Source: Symbiodinium natans (lineage: Eukaryota > Sar > Dinophyceae > Suessiales > Symbiodiniaceae). From it: 64,000 nt of DNA. The position numbers and the translations under genes are program-made. The notes under the pieces are model-generated. The model had not been told where the DNA came from. It worked only from the letters and a program-made list of their open reading frames with translations, and did no database searches. Shown in pieces: positions 41,341 to 52,215 of this stretch (within the stretch, counting starts at the first letter, position 1; each line of letters starts with the position of its first letter). The stretch covers positions 470,001 to 534,000 of the forward strand of contig CAJNDS010002088.1 in assembly GCA_905221605.1 (NCBI GenBank). The letters run 5' to 3'.

Positions 41341-41569
41341 TGCGGAGCTGCAATTGGTATTGTAGAAAGGAGTTGGTATTGGAAGTTCAAGGGTCAATGA
41401 ACCCGATATCCGTTGGCTCAAGCCATGACCAAAGCGGTCGAAGATTTCGTAAAAAGTGTGCCCTTGGTTTGGGGTCTTGCTGTTCGGTTGTTGGTTGTTC
41501 CAGGGGTATTAAGGGCTTCTGTTGGGGTTGACTGTTTTGTTCCCTGTCCTTCTTCGGTTGCCCCCCGTA
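41341..41569 (+). repeat. 3' LTR
   Basis: 229 bp, identical to the 5' LTR except T at 41551. Ends GTA and is followed by the TAGGG duplication at 41570-41574 and then TTTGGGG/TTTAGGG-type sequence. Confidence 0.93.
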
Positions 41570-41574
41570 TAGGG

Positions 41575-42805
41575 TTTGGGGCATAGGGTTTGCGGTTTAG
41601 GGCTTAGGGCTTAGGGCTTTACGGTTGGGGTTTGGGATTCAGGGGTTTAGGGCTACTAAGGCCCGAGCCTTAAAGCCTCAGGCGATCAAGCAGAATCCGA
41701 ATCTGAGAAGTATCAGCAGCCGAGAGGCAGCGACCCAGGTTTTTTTTTTGGGGGGGGGTCGTTCGGGTTTGGGGTTTAGGGTTTGGGATTAGGGGTTCAG
41801 GGTTTGGGGTTTAGGGCCGTTTTGGGGTTTAGGGTTTAGGGTTTTGGTGCTTTGAGGGTTTTTGTGTCGTTGGGTGTTAGGTTCCTTCGTGCATGCAGGG
41901 GGGGCGGGGGGGGTCGGGGTGTCTCTGGCTTGTTTTTGTTTTCAAAAGGTTAGGGTTTTGGTTTCTTTTGAGTGTGTTTAAGGTCGTTTTGCGGTTTTTG
42001 TTTCTGTCTTTTTTTTCAAATGCTGCTTGGTCGGGTTTTGGGCTTAGGGTTAGGGTTTAGGTTTTAGGGTTTAAAGGTATCAGGGTTTTGTCGGGTACAC
42101 CGGCTTTCGGTCTGCAATGTTTTGGATTTAAGGCTTCGGGTTTTAAGTTTCAAGCTCTTTTTTGTTTTTGTTTGTTTTTTTTTGGGGGGGGATGGCTAAA
42201 GGTCTAGGGTTTAGGGCTTAGGGTGTAGGGTTTAGGGCAAGCCCAATATGCTCCTGACATAGCCTCTGACTTGTCTCTAGGTGCCGTTACATGTACACCC
42301 CCCCCCCCCCCCCTTCTTTTGTGGAAGCCTTATACAAGGCGCCCCAAACCCCGAACCCCAAACCCCAAGCCCTAAGCCCCAAACCCTAAACTCTATACCC
42401 TAAACCCTAAACCCCAAACCCTAAACCCTAAACCCTAAACCCTAAACCCTAACCTCCCAACCCCCCCCCCCCCCCCCTTACCCCACTTCCGGAAGTTGTC
42501 CTCAACGTCAGGAGCGCGAACGACCCTATAACTCCTACGCCCTAAACCCTGGAATCCTTCAGGGCTCAGGGTTCAGGGTTCAGGGTTCAGGGTTTAGGGT
42601 TTATAGGGTTTAGGGTTTAGGGTTTAGGGTTTAGGGTTTAGGGTTTAGGGTTTAGGGCATCCCCTGCACGGCCGCCTCTTGAATGCGCGAGCCCTCGGCT
42701 CATGCTGAGGATGATGAAGCGATAAAGAAGATGGCGGCCCGACTCAGGTGTTTTACTCCCGAGTTCCTAAACGCTGAACCCTAAAATGAGGGTTTTACGC
42801 TTCTT
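41575..42805. other. gene-free mosaic
   Basis: Heptad-derived G-rich sequence (41575-41660, 41765-41850, 42045-42070), T10G9 (41740-41758) and T9G8 (42175-42191) tracts, a C17 tract near 42300, a CCCTAAA array at 42380-42450 and a TTTAGGG array at 42560-42658. No gene. Confidence 0.6.
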
Positions 42806-42912
42806 CTAGGACCCAGAGTAGGCCCTTATTTCCTTTTTTTAGGGTTGGGGTTCCCTTATAATCCCCTTAAAAACCAAAAAGGGCACCCTTTGCATTTCTC
42901 TCCTGGGTCTAG
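42806..42912. mobile_element. family F inverted-repeat element
   Basis: CTAGGACCCAGAGTAGGCCC at the left and CTCCTGGGTCTAG at the right form short terminal inverted repeats. The interior has GGTTCCCTTATAATCCCCTT and AAAAAGGGCACCC, shared with copies at 46656, 48713 and 48842. Confidence 0.65.
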
Positions 42913-44680
42913 TTTTGAGGTGCCAGGGAAAAAGGAGTTGAGCCTATAGGGTTTGTAGGGTTTGCTCTGAGGTTTGCTTAAGGAACCTCCACAGAACTAG
43001 TTCTACTTGGTAGTTTCAATTATATACAGGTTGCTAGTATTTATGCTTTGTTGTTTAGGGTGGGGGTGGGGCTCCTGAAGCCTTAACTAAGCGTTCGTAG
43101 CTTGGGGTGAGGGTGGAGGGGCTAAAGGTTTAGAAGGAGAAGGTCTCAGGTGGCAACAAAGAGGGCATGCCGCGTCATGTGCGGCGGGCCCTTGCTATCC
43201 GATTGGTTCGCAGTAGGGAATCAGGCAATGTAGGTTCCTCATAGTCCCTGTATATACCCTTTCAAAGGATTCTTTAGGGCCAACTTCCCTCATTCCTTAA
43301 AAGAAGAAGCAGTTGGGCAATTATATCACGACCTTGACGCGGAGAACGATTCTGTACTTAGCCATTTGGGGGGTGGGGGGGGGGGTTACGACCTAATATA
43401 GTCCCCCCAAATATCAGGATTCCCTCATCATAAGGACGCCAAGAAGGTACCCCGAATTTCAACCACCATTTGGTCTTAGCCTTAATATGGTCCCTGACCT
43501 TCTTTAAAGGGTTCTGATGTATGGGCATTTGTAAAGGGTACACAAGGGGTATATACGGGTGGGTACCTGTTTAAGGGCCAAGTAAATTTGGGCGAATCAC
43601 CATCTTGGGAGGATCTCTAAGCAGTGGATCGCTACCCCCTTTTTAGGGATCCTACGAAGCACCTACAGGTAGCATGAAGTGCTAGATAGGTGAGTGAAGT
43701 TCTGCCCTGTATAGGAGTTGTAGTAACATTGTAGTAGGTAACCGATAAGATGAGAACCCTCACTTCCCCCACCAAGCTGGCAAGTCAGCACACAGACCTA
43801 AAAACCCCAATCTCTGTAGACTAAACTCTAAGCCCTAAACCCTAAACCCTAAGCCCTAAGCCCTAAACCCTAAACCCTGAACCCCAATCTCCTTACATGT
43901 TTGCTGCAGCCGAGGCTACCTTGTCCCGCACGGCGCCTATCATAAACCGGTACTGTGTTATAGCTGGTTGTAATCCTGTTTGAGTGTAGGGTTTAGGGTG
44001 TAGGGTTCAGGGTTATGGGTATAACGTCCTGCTTACCCATGGCCATTCAAGTGAGCCCTCCACGCTATCACCCTACACCGTAAACCTCTAACAGTGCAGC
44101 ATGAAAAGGTTTATATAGGGCTGAAGATTTACTACCCAATGCTCCGATGTGCAAGCGCGACTAAGCACAATGAGCCGATTGAAATGCGCAGCCCCTTCAC
44201 ACTTCCCCCCTGAACCCTAAACCGTAAACCCTAAACGCTGAACCCTAAACCCCAAACCCTAGACCCTAAACCTCTACCGAGTAGCAGGGTGGTCAGGGCT
44301 CCAAGTTTCTGCAACTGCAGGCAAGAGCAAGTAATCATTTTTGAAGCCTTCCGGGGTGGCATATTGCAATCCAGTTTCGGGTTTAGGGTTCAGGGTTCAG
44401 GGGTCGGGTTCAGGGTTCAGGGTTCAGGGTTTAGGGTTTAGGGTTTAGGGCTTAGGGCTTAGGGTTTGAGGCCACTAGGACGCCGAACCCCAAAACCTAA
44501 ACCTAAACCCCCCAAAACCTAAACCCTAAATTTTACATGCTACAGTAAACCGTAAACCCCAAATCCCAAAACCTAAAGCCCTTATAAGACAGAGTCCCTT
44601 CTGGGCCCCCTAAAATACCAGCAACACGCAAAGATGGACTCCATGACTTTGAGAACGGCTTAGGGCCAGGCGAAGGGATT
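42913..44680. other. gene-free interval
   Basis: Unique sequence with repeated phrases such as AATATGGTCCCT and TATAGTCCC (43388-43500), also present at 29245-29280 and 45940-46100. Short heptad runs lie at 43830-43880, 43985-44015, 44215-44270 and 44380-44470. No gene. Confidence 0.5.
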
Positions 44681-44833
44681 ACTGGAAGGTTCATGGTACG
44701 TACTAACCAATTATAACTGTACGTATAACCCTACTTATAATACCCCTAAAGGGCCTTATAGGGGTTATCCCGATTATAAGTAGGGTTATAAGCCCAGTTA
44801 TAAGTGGTTAGTAAGTACCATGAACCTCCAAGT
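44681..44833. mobile_element. family B inverted-repeat element, complete
   Basis: 153 bp, the same length as the copy at 31188. The left end is ACTGGAAGGTTCATGGTACG and the right end ACCATGAACCTCCAAGT. The central segment CCCCTAAAGGGCCTTATAGG is inverted relative to the other copies. Confidence 0.8.
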
Positions 44834-45107
44834 AGGGTTTGGGGATAGTATGGGCTCCGCACCATGAAAGTAAGGGGATTTAGAGATTTAGGAAGTTCGG
44901 GGTGTAGGGTCTAGTTTTAGTTTCAGGTTTAGAGTTTAGGTTTTATGGGCGCCAGGTAAGCAGTTACATGATGCTCTCCTTTGAATCTTGTTGCTGTGGG
45001 TAGTGAGGATACCTTAGTGAACTGCGGACTCACGACACAAAAACAGATGCACCCGGAGCATCCCAGAGCCCGAAGCCCTAAACCCTAAACCCTAAACCCT
45101 AAACCCT

Positions 45108-45195
45108 AAACCCCAAACCCCAAACCCCAAACCCCAAACCCCAAACCCCAAACCCCAAACCCCAAACCCCAAACCCCAAACCCCAAACCCCAAGC
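45108..45195 (-). repeat. CCCCAAA array
   Basis: About twelve CCCCAAA units following five CCCTAAA units. A homogeneous variant block like that at 13309-13440. Confidence 0.93.
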
Positions 45196-45358
45196 CGATC
45201 CGAAGGTCGCATTCGTGTGAACCCAGACGACGAGATCGCCGTAGCGGGCAAGCTGGGGTCCGAACCTCAAGCTACTCCCTAAACCCTCGACCCTCAACCC
45301 TAAACCCTAAACCCTAAACTATAGGTGTTGGGAATAATTACTAAGAGTATCCCCTCAT

Positions 45359-45470
45359 CTACTATTTGCTTGAGAACCCCAAAATGATAAACAACAACAA
45401 AAACAATAATCCCAATATTACCCTTAATAATAAGGTAGAATATTTTTCCGGGTTCTTAAGCAATTAGTAG
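45359..45470. mobile_element. family A inverted-repeat element, intact with TCAT target duplication
   Basis: 112 bp. CTACTATTTGCTTGAGAACC at the left pairs with GGGTTCTTAAGCAATTAGTAG-type bases at the right. TCAT occurs at 45355-45358 and 45471-45474, a 4-bp target duplication. The AT-rich interior contains AATCCCAATATTACCCTTAA. Non-coding. Confidence 0.82.
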
Positions 45471-45513
45471 TCATGTAGGGTCCCAAAAGGGACCTCAGCA
45501 TAAGCTGGGTGAC

Positions 45514-45885
45514 TTGCTGAGCTTGAGGAAGACCAGGGTTTGTTGTTCAACCCAGATTTCTCACGTTGAAGCGCAGCTCACCCGTGCGGATCAACTTTGC
45601 TCCTTGCAAGGGCCCTTCACCTATGATTATGTGCGCAAGGCAAAGATGACGGATCGACCTGAGGGCTTGAGCCTGGCAAAGATGGCAAAGATGACGGATC
45701 GACTACTGGACTTGAAGGAGAAAGCTCAGAAGATCATCTCGGGGCGTGAAAATCGCGAACAGCCTGATGAAGAAGTGAAGCTGGAGGATCAGGACGCTGC
45801 AGCGCCGAGTTTGGGTCACATTGTCGCAAGGAGGCAGGAGCATTTTTTTTATCAGGATGTCCTATCTTATTGGGCCCCATTGTAA
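45514..45885 (+). CDS. hypothetical 123-residue open frame
   Basis: A heptad-free frame with charged, helix-prone sequence in its second half (LLDLKEKAQKIISGRENREQ) and an internal repeat of AKMTDR at 45636-45702. No domain recognised. Balanced codon use and lack of repeats make it the best host-like coding candidate outside the retroelement, but it could be an exon or pseudogene fragment. There is no supported promoter or splice site. Confidence 0.3.
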   Translation: MLSLRKTRVCCSTQISHVEAQLTRADQLCSLQGPFTYDYVRKAKMTDRPEGLSLAKMAKMTDRLLDLKEKAQKIISGRENREQPDEEVKLEDQDAAAPSLGHIVARRQEHFFYQDVLSYWAPL

Positions 45886-46528
45886 GGGGATGTAATTATA
45901 TGGGATATCCCTATCCTAATTCTTGCTTATGTGCTTTTTTGGGGCCTATTATGGTCCTGAAAAACACTTAGTCTCCCCTTTATGGTCCCTAAAATGTTTA
46001 CCATATACTAACTCCCAAAGCCCTCTTCTAATGATTAAGGTCCATAGAAAAACCAACTATACAGTTACAATAGTCTCGCATTATGATCCCTAACAAAATC
46101 TTCACTAAAAAAGAACCAAAACCCTGTGCTAAGTATTTAAGGCCCTTTATATTACACACACCCGGAGTTAAAGCTGTGCGTGTGTGCTTTGGCGTAGTTG
46201 GGCTGTAGGTTTAAGGGTGTAGGAGGGTTTAGGGTTTAGGGTTAGGGTGTAGGATTTAAGGTTTAGGGTTTTGGGTGTAGGATGTAAGGTGTAGGGTTTG
46301 CAGGACTGTTTGCTTTTATGTTCTTAAGGTTGCGTTGCTGGCTTAGGGATGTTTCTGTCCGCAAGAGGGGTCCCCTAAACCCTACACCCCACACCCTAAA
46401 CCCTAAACCCTAAACCCCAAACCCTGAACCCTAAACCCTGAACCCTAAACCCTAAGCTGGTGATGCAGAGTTCTGGCAGTGCTGCGGTGCTTGCACTTCA
46501 GACGGGCACCTGACTAGCTTGCCGGGGA

Positions 46529-46607
46529 GGACCCTGTCCCCGGAGTAGGCCCTTGTTTCCTTTTGTTGGGGTTTAGGGTTTAGGGTTTAGGGTTTAGGGT
46601 TTAGGGT

Positions 46608-46639
<32 letters not shown>

Positions 46640-46655
46640 GGTTTAATTAGGGTTT
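46529..46655. repeat. broken family F copy joined to TTTAGGG/TTGAGGG array
   Basis: The left part of a family F element (CGGAGTAGGCCCTTGTTTCC) stops at about 46570 and continues as TTTAGGG units and then five consecutive TTGAGGG variants. A fuller family F copy begins at 46656. Confidence 0.65.
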
Positions 46656-46768
46656 CTAGGAACCGGAGTAGGCCCTTACTTCCTTTTTGTTAGGGTTGGG
46701 GTTGCCTTCAAATCCCCTTGAAACCAAGAAGGGTGGCCTGTTTATTCCTCGGCTACTCCTGGGTCTAG
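46656..46768. mobile_element. family F inverted-repeat element
   Basis: Starts CTAGGAACCGGAGTAGGCCC and ends ACTCCTGGGTCTAG. The interior matches the copy at 42806 (GTTGGGGTTGCCTTCAAATC region). Confidence 0.65.
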
Positions 46769-47354
46769 CTGTATTCCTTATAGTAGATGACCCCCTAGTT
46801 GAATCCTACATCCGCAGAGGGGTATGTAGGTATTTTCAAAACCGTGAACCCTGAACCCTGAACCCTGAACCCTAAACCCTAAACCCTAAGAAGACGGAGC
46901 AGCCACCACCTGCCGTTTTCAATGCCGGATTTCTTTCTCTCGCAGGGCCGAAGGTTTCTGCACAGACCTAAGCCCCTCTAAGCCCTTGTTAAGCCCGTAA
47001 CCAACCCTAAACCCTTGACCCTAAACCCTCAACCCCAAACCCTAAACCCTAAACCCGGATGTTGGCTCAGGCACGAGCTCTTCATCATCAGCCAGGGATC
47101 CTTCGACCTGTATCCCAATCTCAGGCCTTCACGAAATCCATTTTGGGGTTTAGGGTTTAGGGTTTGGGGTTTGGGGTTCTAGTTTTTAGGGTTCAGGCCT
47201 TCACAAGATCATGTTTGGGCAGGTCCTTAAGGGAGGGTTTTAGGGTTTAGGTGTTGAGGGCTTGAGGGTTTAAGTGTTAGATGGTTTGAGGGTTTGTGGG
47301 TTTGAGGGTTTGTGGGTTTGCGGGTTTGGGGTTTTGGGTATTGGTTCTTTAGGG

Positions 47355-47460
47355 TACTTGGAGGTTCAGAGGAGTTTAATTTAAGTGGGGTTATCAGTCC
47401 CTAAAGTAGGGTTATCAGCATAGTTGCCATACATATAACCCTACTAATTACCTCCAAGTA
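47355..47460. mobile_element. family B-like inverted-repeat element
   Basis: TACTTGGAGGTTCAGAGG at the left and AATTACCTCCAAGTA at the right. The interior contains GTTATCAGCATAGTTGCCAT, shared with the element at 7377. Confidence 0.6.
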
Positions 47461-48712
47461 CGGAGTCTGTTTGAGTTGGGGGGGGCTGGGGGGGTGGGGG
47501 GTGGGGGACACAAAACCCTAAACCCTAAACCCAAAGTGTTCCCTAGTACTCCCTGAGGCTCTCCAAGATTCCCCAAGATACCTCGCCACCTTGGACCTCC
47601 CGCAACCTAGGAGCTCTACCCCTTAAACCCTTCACCCTAACCCGCAATCAGCTCTTGACTCTCGCGTCCCACGCATTGTGCCAGGATGAACAAAGCAAAA
47701 GTGAAGTCGGCAGAGGCGCGCCATTTTAGGGCTGAAAGGAATCCTGCATGTCATTCCCCAAAAAACCCCCTACATGTACCTTATATAGTCCCTATATACC
47801 TCAGAAGGCCTAAACCCTAGACCCTTAACCCAAAATGGCCCCCAAATAACGTCTAAGGTCCCTTACGAGGATCCCTCCTTTCCTCCCTTGCTCTTTGCCG
47901 AGTGGGCTCCCTTTTGGGAGACTGGCGAGTGCACATCTTGGGCGTCCTTGCGGGGCCCCCTAAACGTTAAACCCTAACCCCTAAACCCTAAACCCAAAAC
48001 CCTAAACCCTAGACCCTAAACCCTACTGAGCATAAGCACGCACTTCATCACTTCTCATGGCACTACTCTGTACTAGGGACCTATTCATAGATTGCAGAAA
48101 AAAAAAACAGGTCCCGGCAGAGGGACCCCGAATTGTCCAGAATACGTCTGAAGCTCCAAAAGCTCGAACAAAAAACACTTCAGAACAAACACAGTTGTCG
48201 TTTCGTGGCTGGGTCCTCCTACACCGCCATACCTGCGCTTGAAATGGAGCCTCCTCTGAGGTTTCTGTTTCAGAGGGTCTACAGCGGCCGGATAGTGGGC
48301 TCCTTCTGCTTACCTTCAAGCACGTGCATGCCCGGTAGCAGAGTGCGACACCCTAAACCCTGCACCCTAAACCCTAAACCCTAAACCCGAAACCCTAAAC
48401 CCTAAACCCTAAACCCTAAACCTGACGAACCTCCAGTGCCGTCGGCGGCAGGCAGTCTACACCAGTACCTCCATGACGGAGTGCCTTGATCAGCATTCAG
48501 CAAGTACAGGATCTGAACCGACTACCTTCGTTATTTTTTACCCTAAACCCTAAACCCTAAACCCTAAACCCTAAACCCTAAACCCCAAACCCTAAACCCT
48601 AAACCCTCTTGGCCCCCGAAACCCTAAACCCAGATCCTCCACTTCCTACAGTTCCGATTCGATCTCAAGGGGCCCCTACATGGGTAGTTTCCAAAATTAG
48701 TGTCCTTGTTTG
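47461..48712. other. gene-free mosaic
   Basis: A G-rich tract at 47480-47510, and CCCTAAA arrays at 48350-48422 and 48540-48607. Open frames on both strands at 48023-48384 have no recognised domain. Confidence 0.5.
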
Positions 48713-48954
48713 GCTAGGAGGCCCAGCAGTACCCTTATTCCCTTTTTGGTAGGTTTAGGTTCCCTTATAAACCCCTTTAAGCAGAAAAGGGCACCCGTTT
48801 TAATCCCAGGTTACTGGGCAACCCAGTCATTGGGTACCCATGAAGGACCCAGAGTCGGCCTTATTCCCTATTTGCTTTAGGGTTTAGGTTCCCTTACAAG
48901 CTTCTTTAAACTAAACAGGGTACCCTGTTTATTCCTAGGTTACTCTTGCGTTTA
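48713..48954. mobile_element. two adjacent diverged family F elements
   Basis: The first copy starts CTAGGAGGCCCAGCAGTACC (48713) and the second AGGACCCAGAGTCGGCC (near 48844). Both contain TTAGGTTCCCTTA followed by AAACCC/AAGC and AAA(A)GGG. Right ends are degraded. Confidence 0.5.
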
Positions 48955-49077
48955 GAAGTTAAAGGGGGGATCCTGAACCATAATCCCAAACCCAAGGAGA
49001 ACTCCACATGCTTCTGATGCTTCTAAAGCCTAAACCCCAAACCCTAAGCCCTAAACTCCTAACCCCTAAACCCTGAG

Positions 49078-49165
49078 GCCTAAACCCTAAACCCTAAACC
49101 CTAAACCCTAAACCCTAAACCCTAAACCCTAAACCCTAAACCCTAAACCCTAAACCCTAAACCCT
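49078..49165 (-). repeat. CCCTAAA heptad array
   Basis: Twelve near-perfect CCCTAAA units. Confidence 0.94.
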
Positions 49166-49254
49166 CTAAGACCAAGAGCCGAGGCGCCTGGTGCGAAAGC
49201 AGCAGTCTCACAGCCGCATTTCATGGGATTCCACCTCGGACCCCTGAGGTTGTA

Positions 49255-49440
49255 CCCTTGGGTTTAGGGTTTAGGGTTCAGGGTTTAGGGTTTACGGTTT
49301 AGGGTTTAGGGTTTAGGGATTCTACCTCGGTCCCCTCAGTTTGTACCCTTGGGTTCAGGGTTCAGGGTTTAGTATTTAGGGTTGATGGATTCTACCTCGC
49401 ACCCCCAAGGTTGTACCCTTGGGTTTGGGCACCCTTTTTA
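49255..49440 (+). repeat. tandem repeat of a 60-80 bp phrase with heptads
   Basis: The phrase GATTCTACCTCGG(A/T)CCCCT...GGTTGTACCCTTGGGTT occurs three times (from about 49229, 49317 and 49388), each followed by heptad-type sequence. Confidence 0.7.
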
Positions 49441-49777
49441 AAGGGAATCTAAGGGCTTTGGTTTAGGGTTTGTAAGGTTAAGAGGGGGATGGCACCAGCA
49501 TGCTTCCACTGGCATGCCAGATGGAGCTACTTCCTGTTGACTTCTGAGGTTCCCGTGGAGTACCAACAAAACCTGCTTCTTTGATCTTCTTTCCTCTTCT
49601 GTGCGCTAACGTTGGTTTGCCATGTTTAAGGGGCCATGAAAAAGGTATCCCCAAAACCCAAAGCCCTAAACCCTACACCCTAAGCCCGAAACACTAAACA
49701 CTGACCTGATAGCTCCGGAGAGCCTCGTCCGCCAGGTTCCTCCTTGGCTTGCTTGGACCAGCGCCTCGGCGAGACGA

Positions 49778-49866
49778 AGAAAAAGAAGAAGAATAATACA
49801 AAGAAGAAGAAGAAGAAGAATCAGAAGACGAAGAAGACGAAGAAGACGAAGAAGAAGAATAATAAC
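49778..49866 (+). repeat. GAA/GAC microsatellite
   Basis: Imperfect trinucleotide tract of AAGAAG and GACGAA. It produces Lys-rich (plus) and Ser-rich (minus) frames that are not genes. Confidence 0.9.
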
Positions 49867-50220
49867 AGGAACGCATCCTTAGCAAATTGGGGTTTGGGTT
49901 TAGGGTTTAGGGTGGTAGGAACCTTTTGGGGTAATGAGGACACCTCCCGAAACATTTACAAGCATCATTTGTGGTCGCAAAGTTGGCAATGTTAACCTGC
50001 GCTGCAGCCAATTCTCGCTATTGGCATGGAAATGTGGGTTTTGGGGGTCAGTTGAAGCGGCGAGGGAAGGTCCAGGAATCACTCTAGTGCAGAAGTGCTG
50101 CTTTGATTCCGGTGTCGCTGTATCGGGATGCAAATTCGAGGTTTGGGGTCTCCGCTTTGGGTCGAAAGGGGAAACTGCAGCTCCACGCCAAAGGTGGACC
50201 GCTAGAGCGCAAACCTTTTT

Positions 50221-50266
50221 CTAGGACCAGAGTAGGACCTTATTCCTGGTTTACTCTTGGGTCTAG
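50221..50266. mobile_element. internally deleted family F element
   Basis: CTAGGACCAGAGTAGGACCT is followed almost directly by TTTACTCTTGGGTCTAG: both ends of family F with the middle missing. Confidence 0.6.
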
Positions 50267-50836
50267 TTTTTTTTTTTTGTTTGTGGGCTGCTGTTATAGC
50301 ACCCTACAAGCCCTAGAAACGTCATTGTCATAAGGCCCTTCCAAACCAAGGCCGGTGATTCTTGAAGGACAGGAACCCGAAAACAAACCCAAGTCTCAGC
50401 CTAGCCCTAAACCCCAAACCCCAAACCCTAAACCCTAAACCCTAAACTCGAAGCTGCCTCCGAAGGACAAGGCGAGATCGGGCCCCCCCAATGCTCGCCG
50501 CTCCATGCTTCCCGCGACAAATCGTGGGGGCATGGACCCGTGCGGCGCCCGGAGAGCAAGCACAGGTGTGACGTTTGGGGGGATCGTTTAGGGGACCAGG
50601 GTTCAGGGTTCAGGGTTTAGGGTTCAGGTAGCCCACTTTTGTTCTGAAATACCTTGAAACATGCCAAACACTCGGGGCCGCCATGAGGGGCGTTCGCCCA
50701 ACCCTAAACCCAGGGCGGCATAGGGTTTAGGGTTTGCTTTGACCTGCTCGGACCCAAAGCCCTACTAGCATCTGTAGCACCATAAGCTATACCCCCCCCC
50801 TCCCTCAAACCCTAAACCCTGAATGCTAAGCCTTCT

Positions 50837-50945
50837 CTACTAATTGCTTAAGAACCCCGGAAGAAAATCAAATTCATATTCCTTATCAAGGGCAATATAG
50901 AGATTTTTTTTATATATTCTTTTGGGGTTCTTAAGCAACCAGTAG
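50837..50945. mobile_element. family A inverted-repeat element, intact with TTCT target duplication
   Basis: 109 bp. CTACTAATTGCTTAAGAACC at the left pairs with GGTTCTTAAGCAACCAGTAG at the right. TTCT occurs at 50833-50836 and 50946-50949. This is a second independent 4-bp duplication supporting transposition. Confidence 0.85.
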
Positions 50946-51247
50946 TTCTGAGCCCGAGGAGCAAGAAAAAGCAGTGGGCAGCCAACTCGGCCTTCGTCAC
51001 AGATAAGAAGCAGGCAGGGCCCAAGCCCCAAGAAAGCCCCTGAAGGGGGTTTAGGGTTTAGGGTTTAGGGGGGGTTGAGGGTTTAGGGTTCAGTTTGTTT
51101 TTGTGAGTTGCGGGTTTTAGCGTTTTAGGATTTTGGGGTGGTTGGGTTTATATAGAGTTGGGAACTTGGCATCTAGGTGTTGTCGGGATTCATGGTTAAA
51201 AAGTCTATGTGGGCTGTAGGCCTTTTTAGGGATGATAGAGTCGACAT

Positions 51248-51296
51248 AATCTATATATCTATATATCTATATATCTATATATGTATATATATATAT

Positions 51297-51327
<31 letters not shown>

Positions 51328-51342
51328 GATATATATGTACAC
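51248..51342 (+). repeat. (AT)n microsatellite
   Basis: TATCTATA units followed by (AT)n with ATAAAT interruptions. Confidence 0.9.
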
Positions 51343-52025
51343 TCTTTTTTTCTGCGAGAGTTTTGTGAGCGCCCACTAGGGTTCCCAGAAGCAGCTTTCT
51401 ACCAAGAAGGAGACATTCCGGCGCACTCTAATTGCCAGAGTTATCCCCTTATGATCCGTACGCAAAACTACACAAAATACACTTTCCAGCCAGCTAAGCC
51501 CCTATCCCTAAACCTGAAACCCGTTATGGGGGGGGTGGTGGGAGTGGGGGGTCAAGGGGTCGGGGCTAGGGGGTTTGGGGGGTGGGGGTTAGCCAACCAA
51601 CAGAACCTCTTAATTTCTGTACAGATCCTCTACCAAGAATCCTCAACCCTATAAACCTTGAACCCTTGTCCATGTTCCCCATTTCGACCCCAAGCCCTGA
51701 ACCCAAGAAGCCTGTTGGGTCCTTTCATGCCGGCGAGACCTAAACCTGAACCCTTTAACCACGATTCCTGAGCCCCTTTTGCCTCCGAACCTTAAACCCT
51801 ACACCCCTAAACCCCTAAACCCTAAACCCTAAACCCTAAACCCTAAACCCTAAACCCTAAACCCTAAGTCCCAAGCCCTGTCCACTAGATCCTGAATCCC
51901 CAAATGCTCCAAACGCCGTCAGTCCATGGGTGCTCGCAGCTCTCCTGGGCGTGGTCCGCAGCAGGGTACGGGTTTAGGGTTTAGGGTTTAGGGTTCATGG
52001 TTTGTGGTCTTCCTTGGGAGGGTTG
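51343..52025. other. gene-free interval
   Basis: Unique sequence with a G-rich stretch (51528-51592) and a CCCTAAA array at 51800-51868. No gene. Confidence 0.55.
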
Positions 52026-52111
52026 ACTTGGAGGTTCATGGTACTTATTCACCAATTATAACCGTCCTTAAAACCACATTAGGGCGCTTAAGGGGCTTCT
52101 AAGTGGGTTAT
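52026..52111. mobile_element. family B element truncated at a heptad array
   Basis: Begins ACTTGGAGGTTCATGGTACT, keeps a diverged left half, then passes into CCCTAAA units at 52112. The right end is absent. Confidence 0.6.
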
Positions 52112-52215
52112 ACCCTAAACCCTAAACCCTAAACCCTAAACCCCAAACCCTAAACCCTAAACCCTAAACCCCTAAACCCCTAAACCCCTAAACCCCTAAA
52201 CGTTTAGGGTTCAGG
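52112..52215. repeat. CCCTAAA array with tail-to-tail inversion
   Basis: About 13 C-rich units, ending in four CCCCTAAA octamers, turn directly into TTTAGGG/TTCAGGG through CTAAACGTTTAGGG at 52195-52208. Confidence 0.88.

Larger units (their letters stand above)
31645..41569 (+). mobile_element. Ty1/copia-type LTR retrotransposon with methyltransferase-like and dioxygenase-like domains
   Basis: A complete 9,925-bp element: two 229-bp LTRs, primer-binding site, polypurine tract and 5-bp target duplication. Integrase precedes reverse transcriptase, the copia order. Domains in order are Gag, CCCH and CCHC zinc fingers, two retropepsin-like domains, C5-methyltransferase-like, integrase, 2OG-Fe(II) dioxygenase-like, reverse transcriptase, RNase H, membrane segment and His/Cys module. 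No telomere-type array lies inside it, in sharp contrast to both flanks. One LTR difference implies a recent insertion. Coding is split over four frames with one in-frame stop, so this copy is probably not autonomous unless recoding occurs or the sequence has indel errors. Confidence 0.93.

Noticed and set aside
29245-46100. Recurring phrases AATATGGTCCCT and TATAGTCCC as a seventh element family
   Set aside because: Similarity is patchy and I could not define ends or inverted arms, so it is left as an observation within the gene-free intervals.
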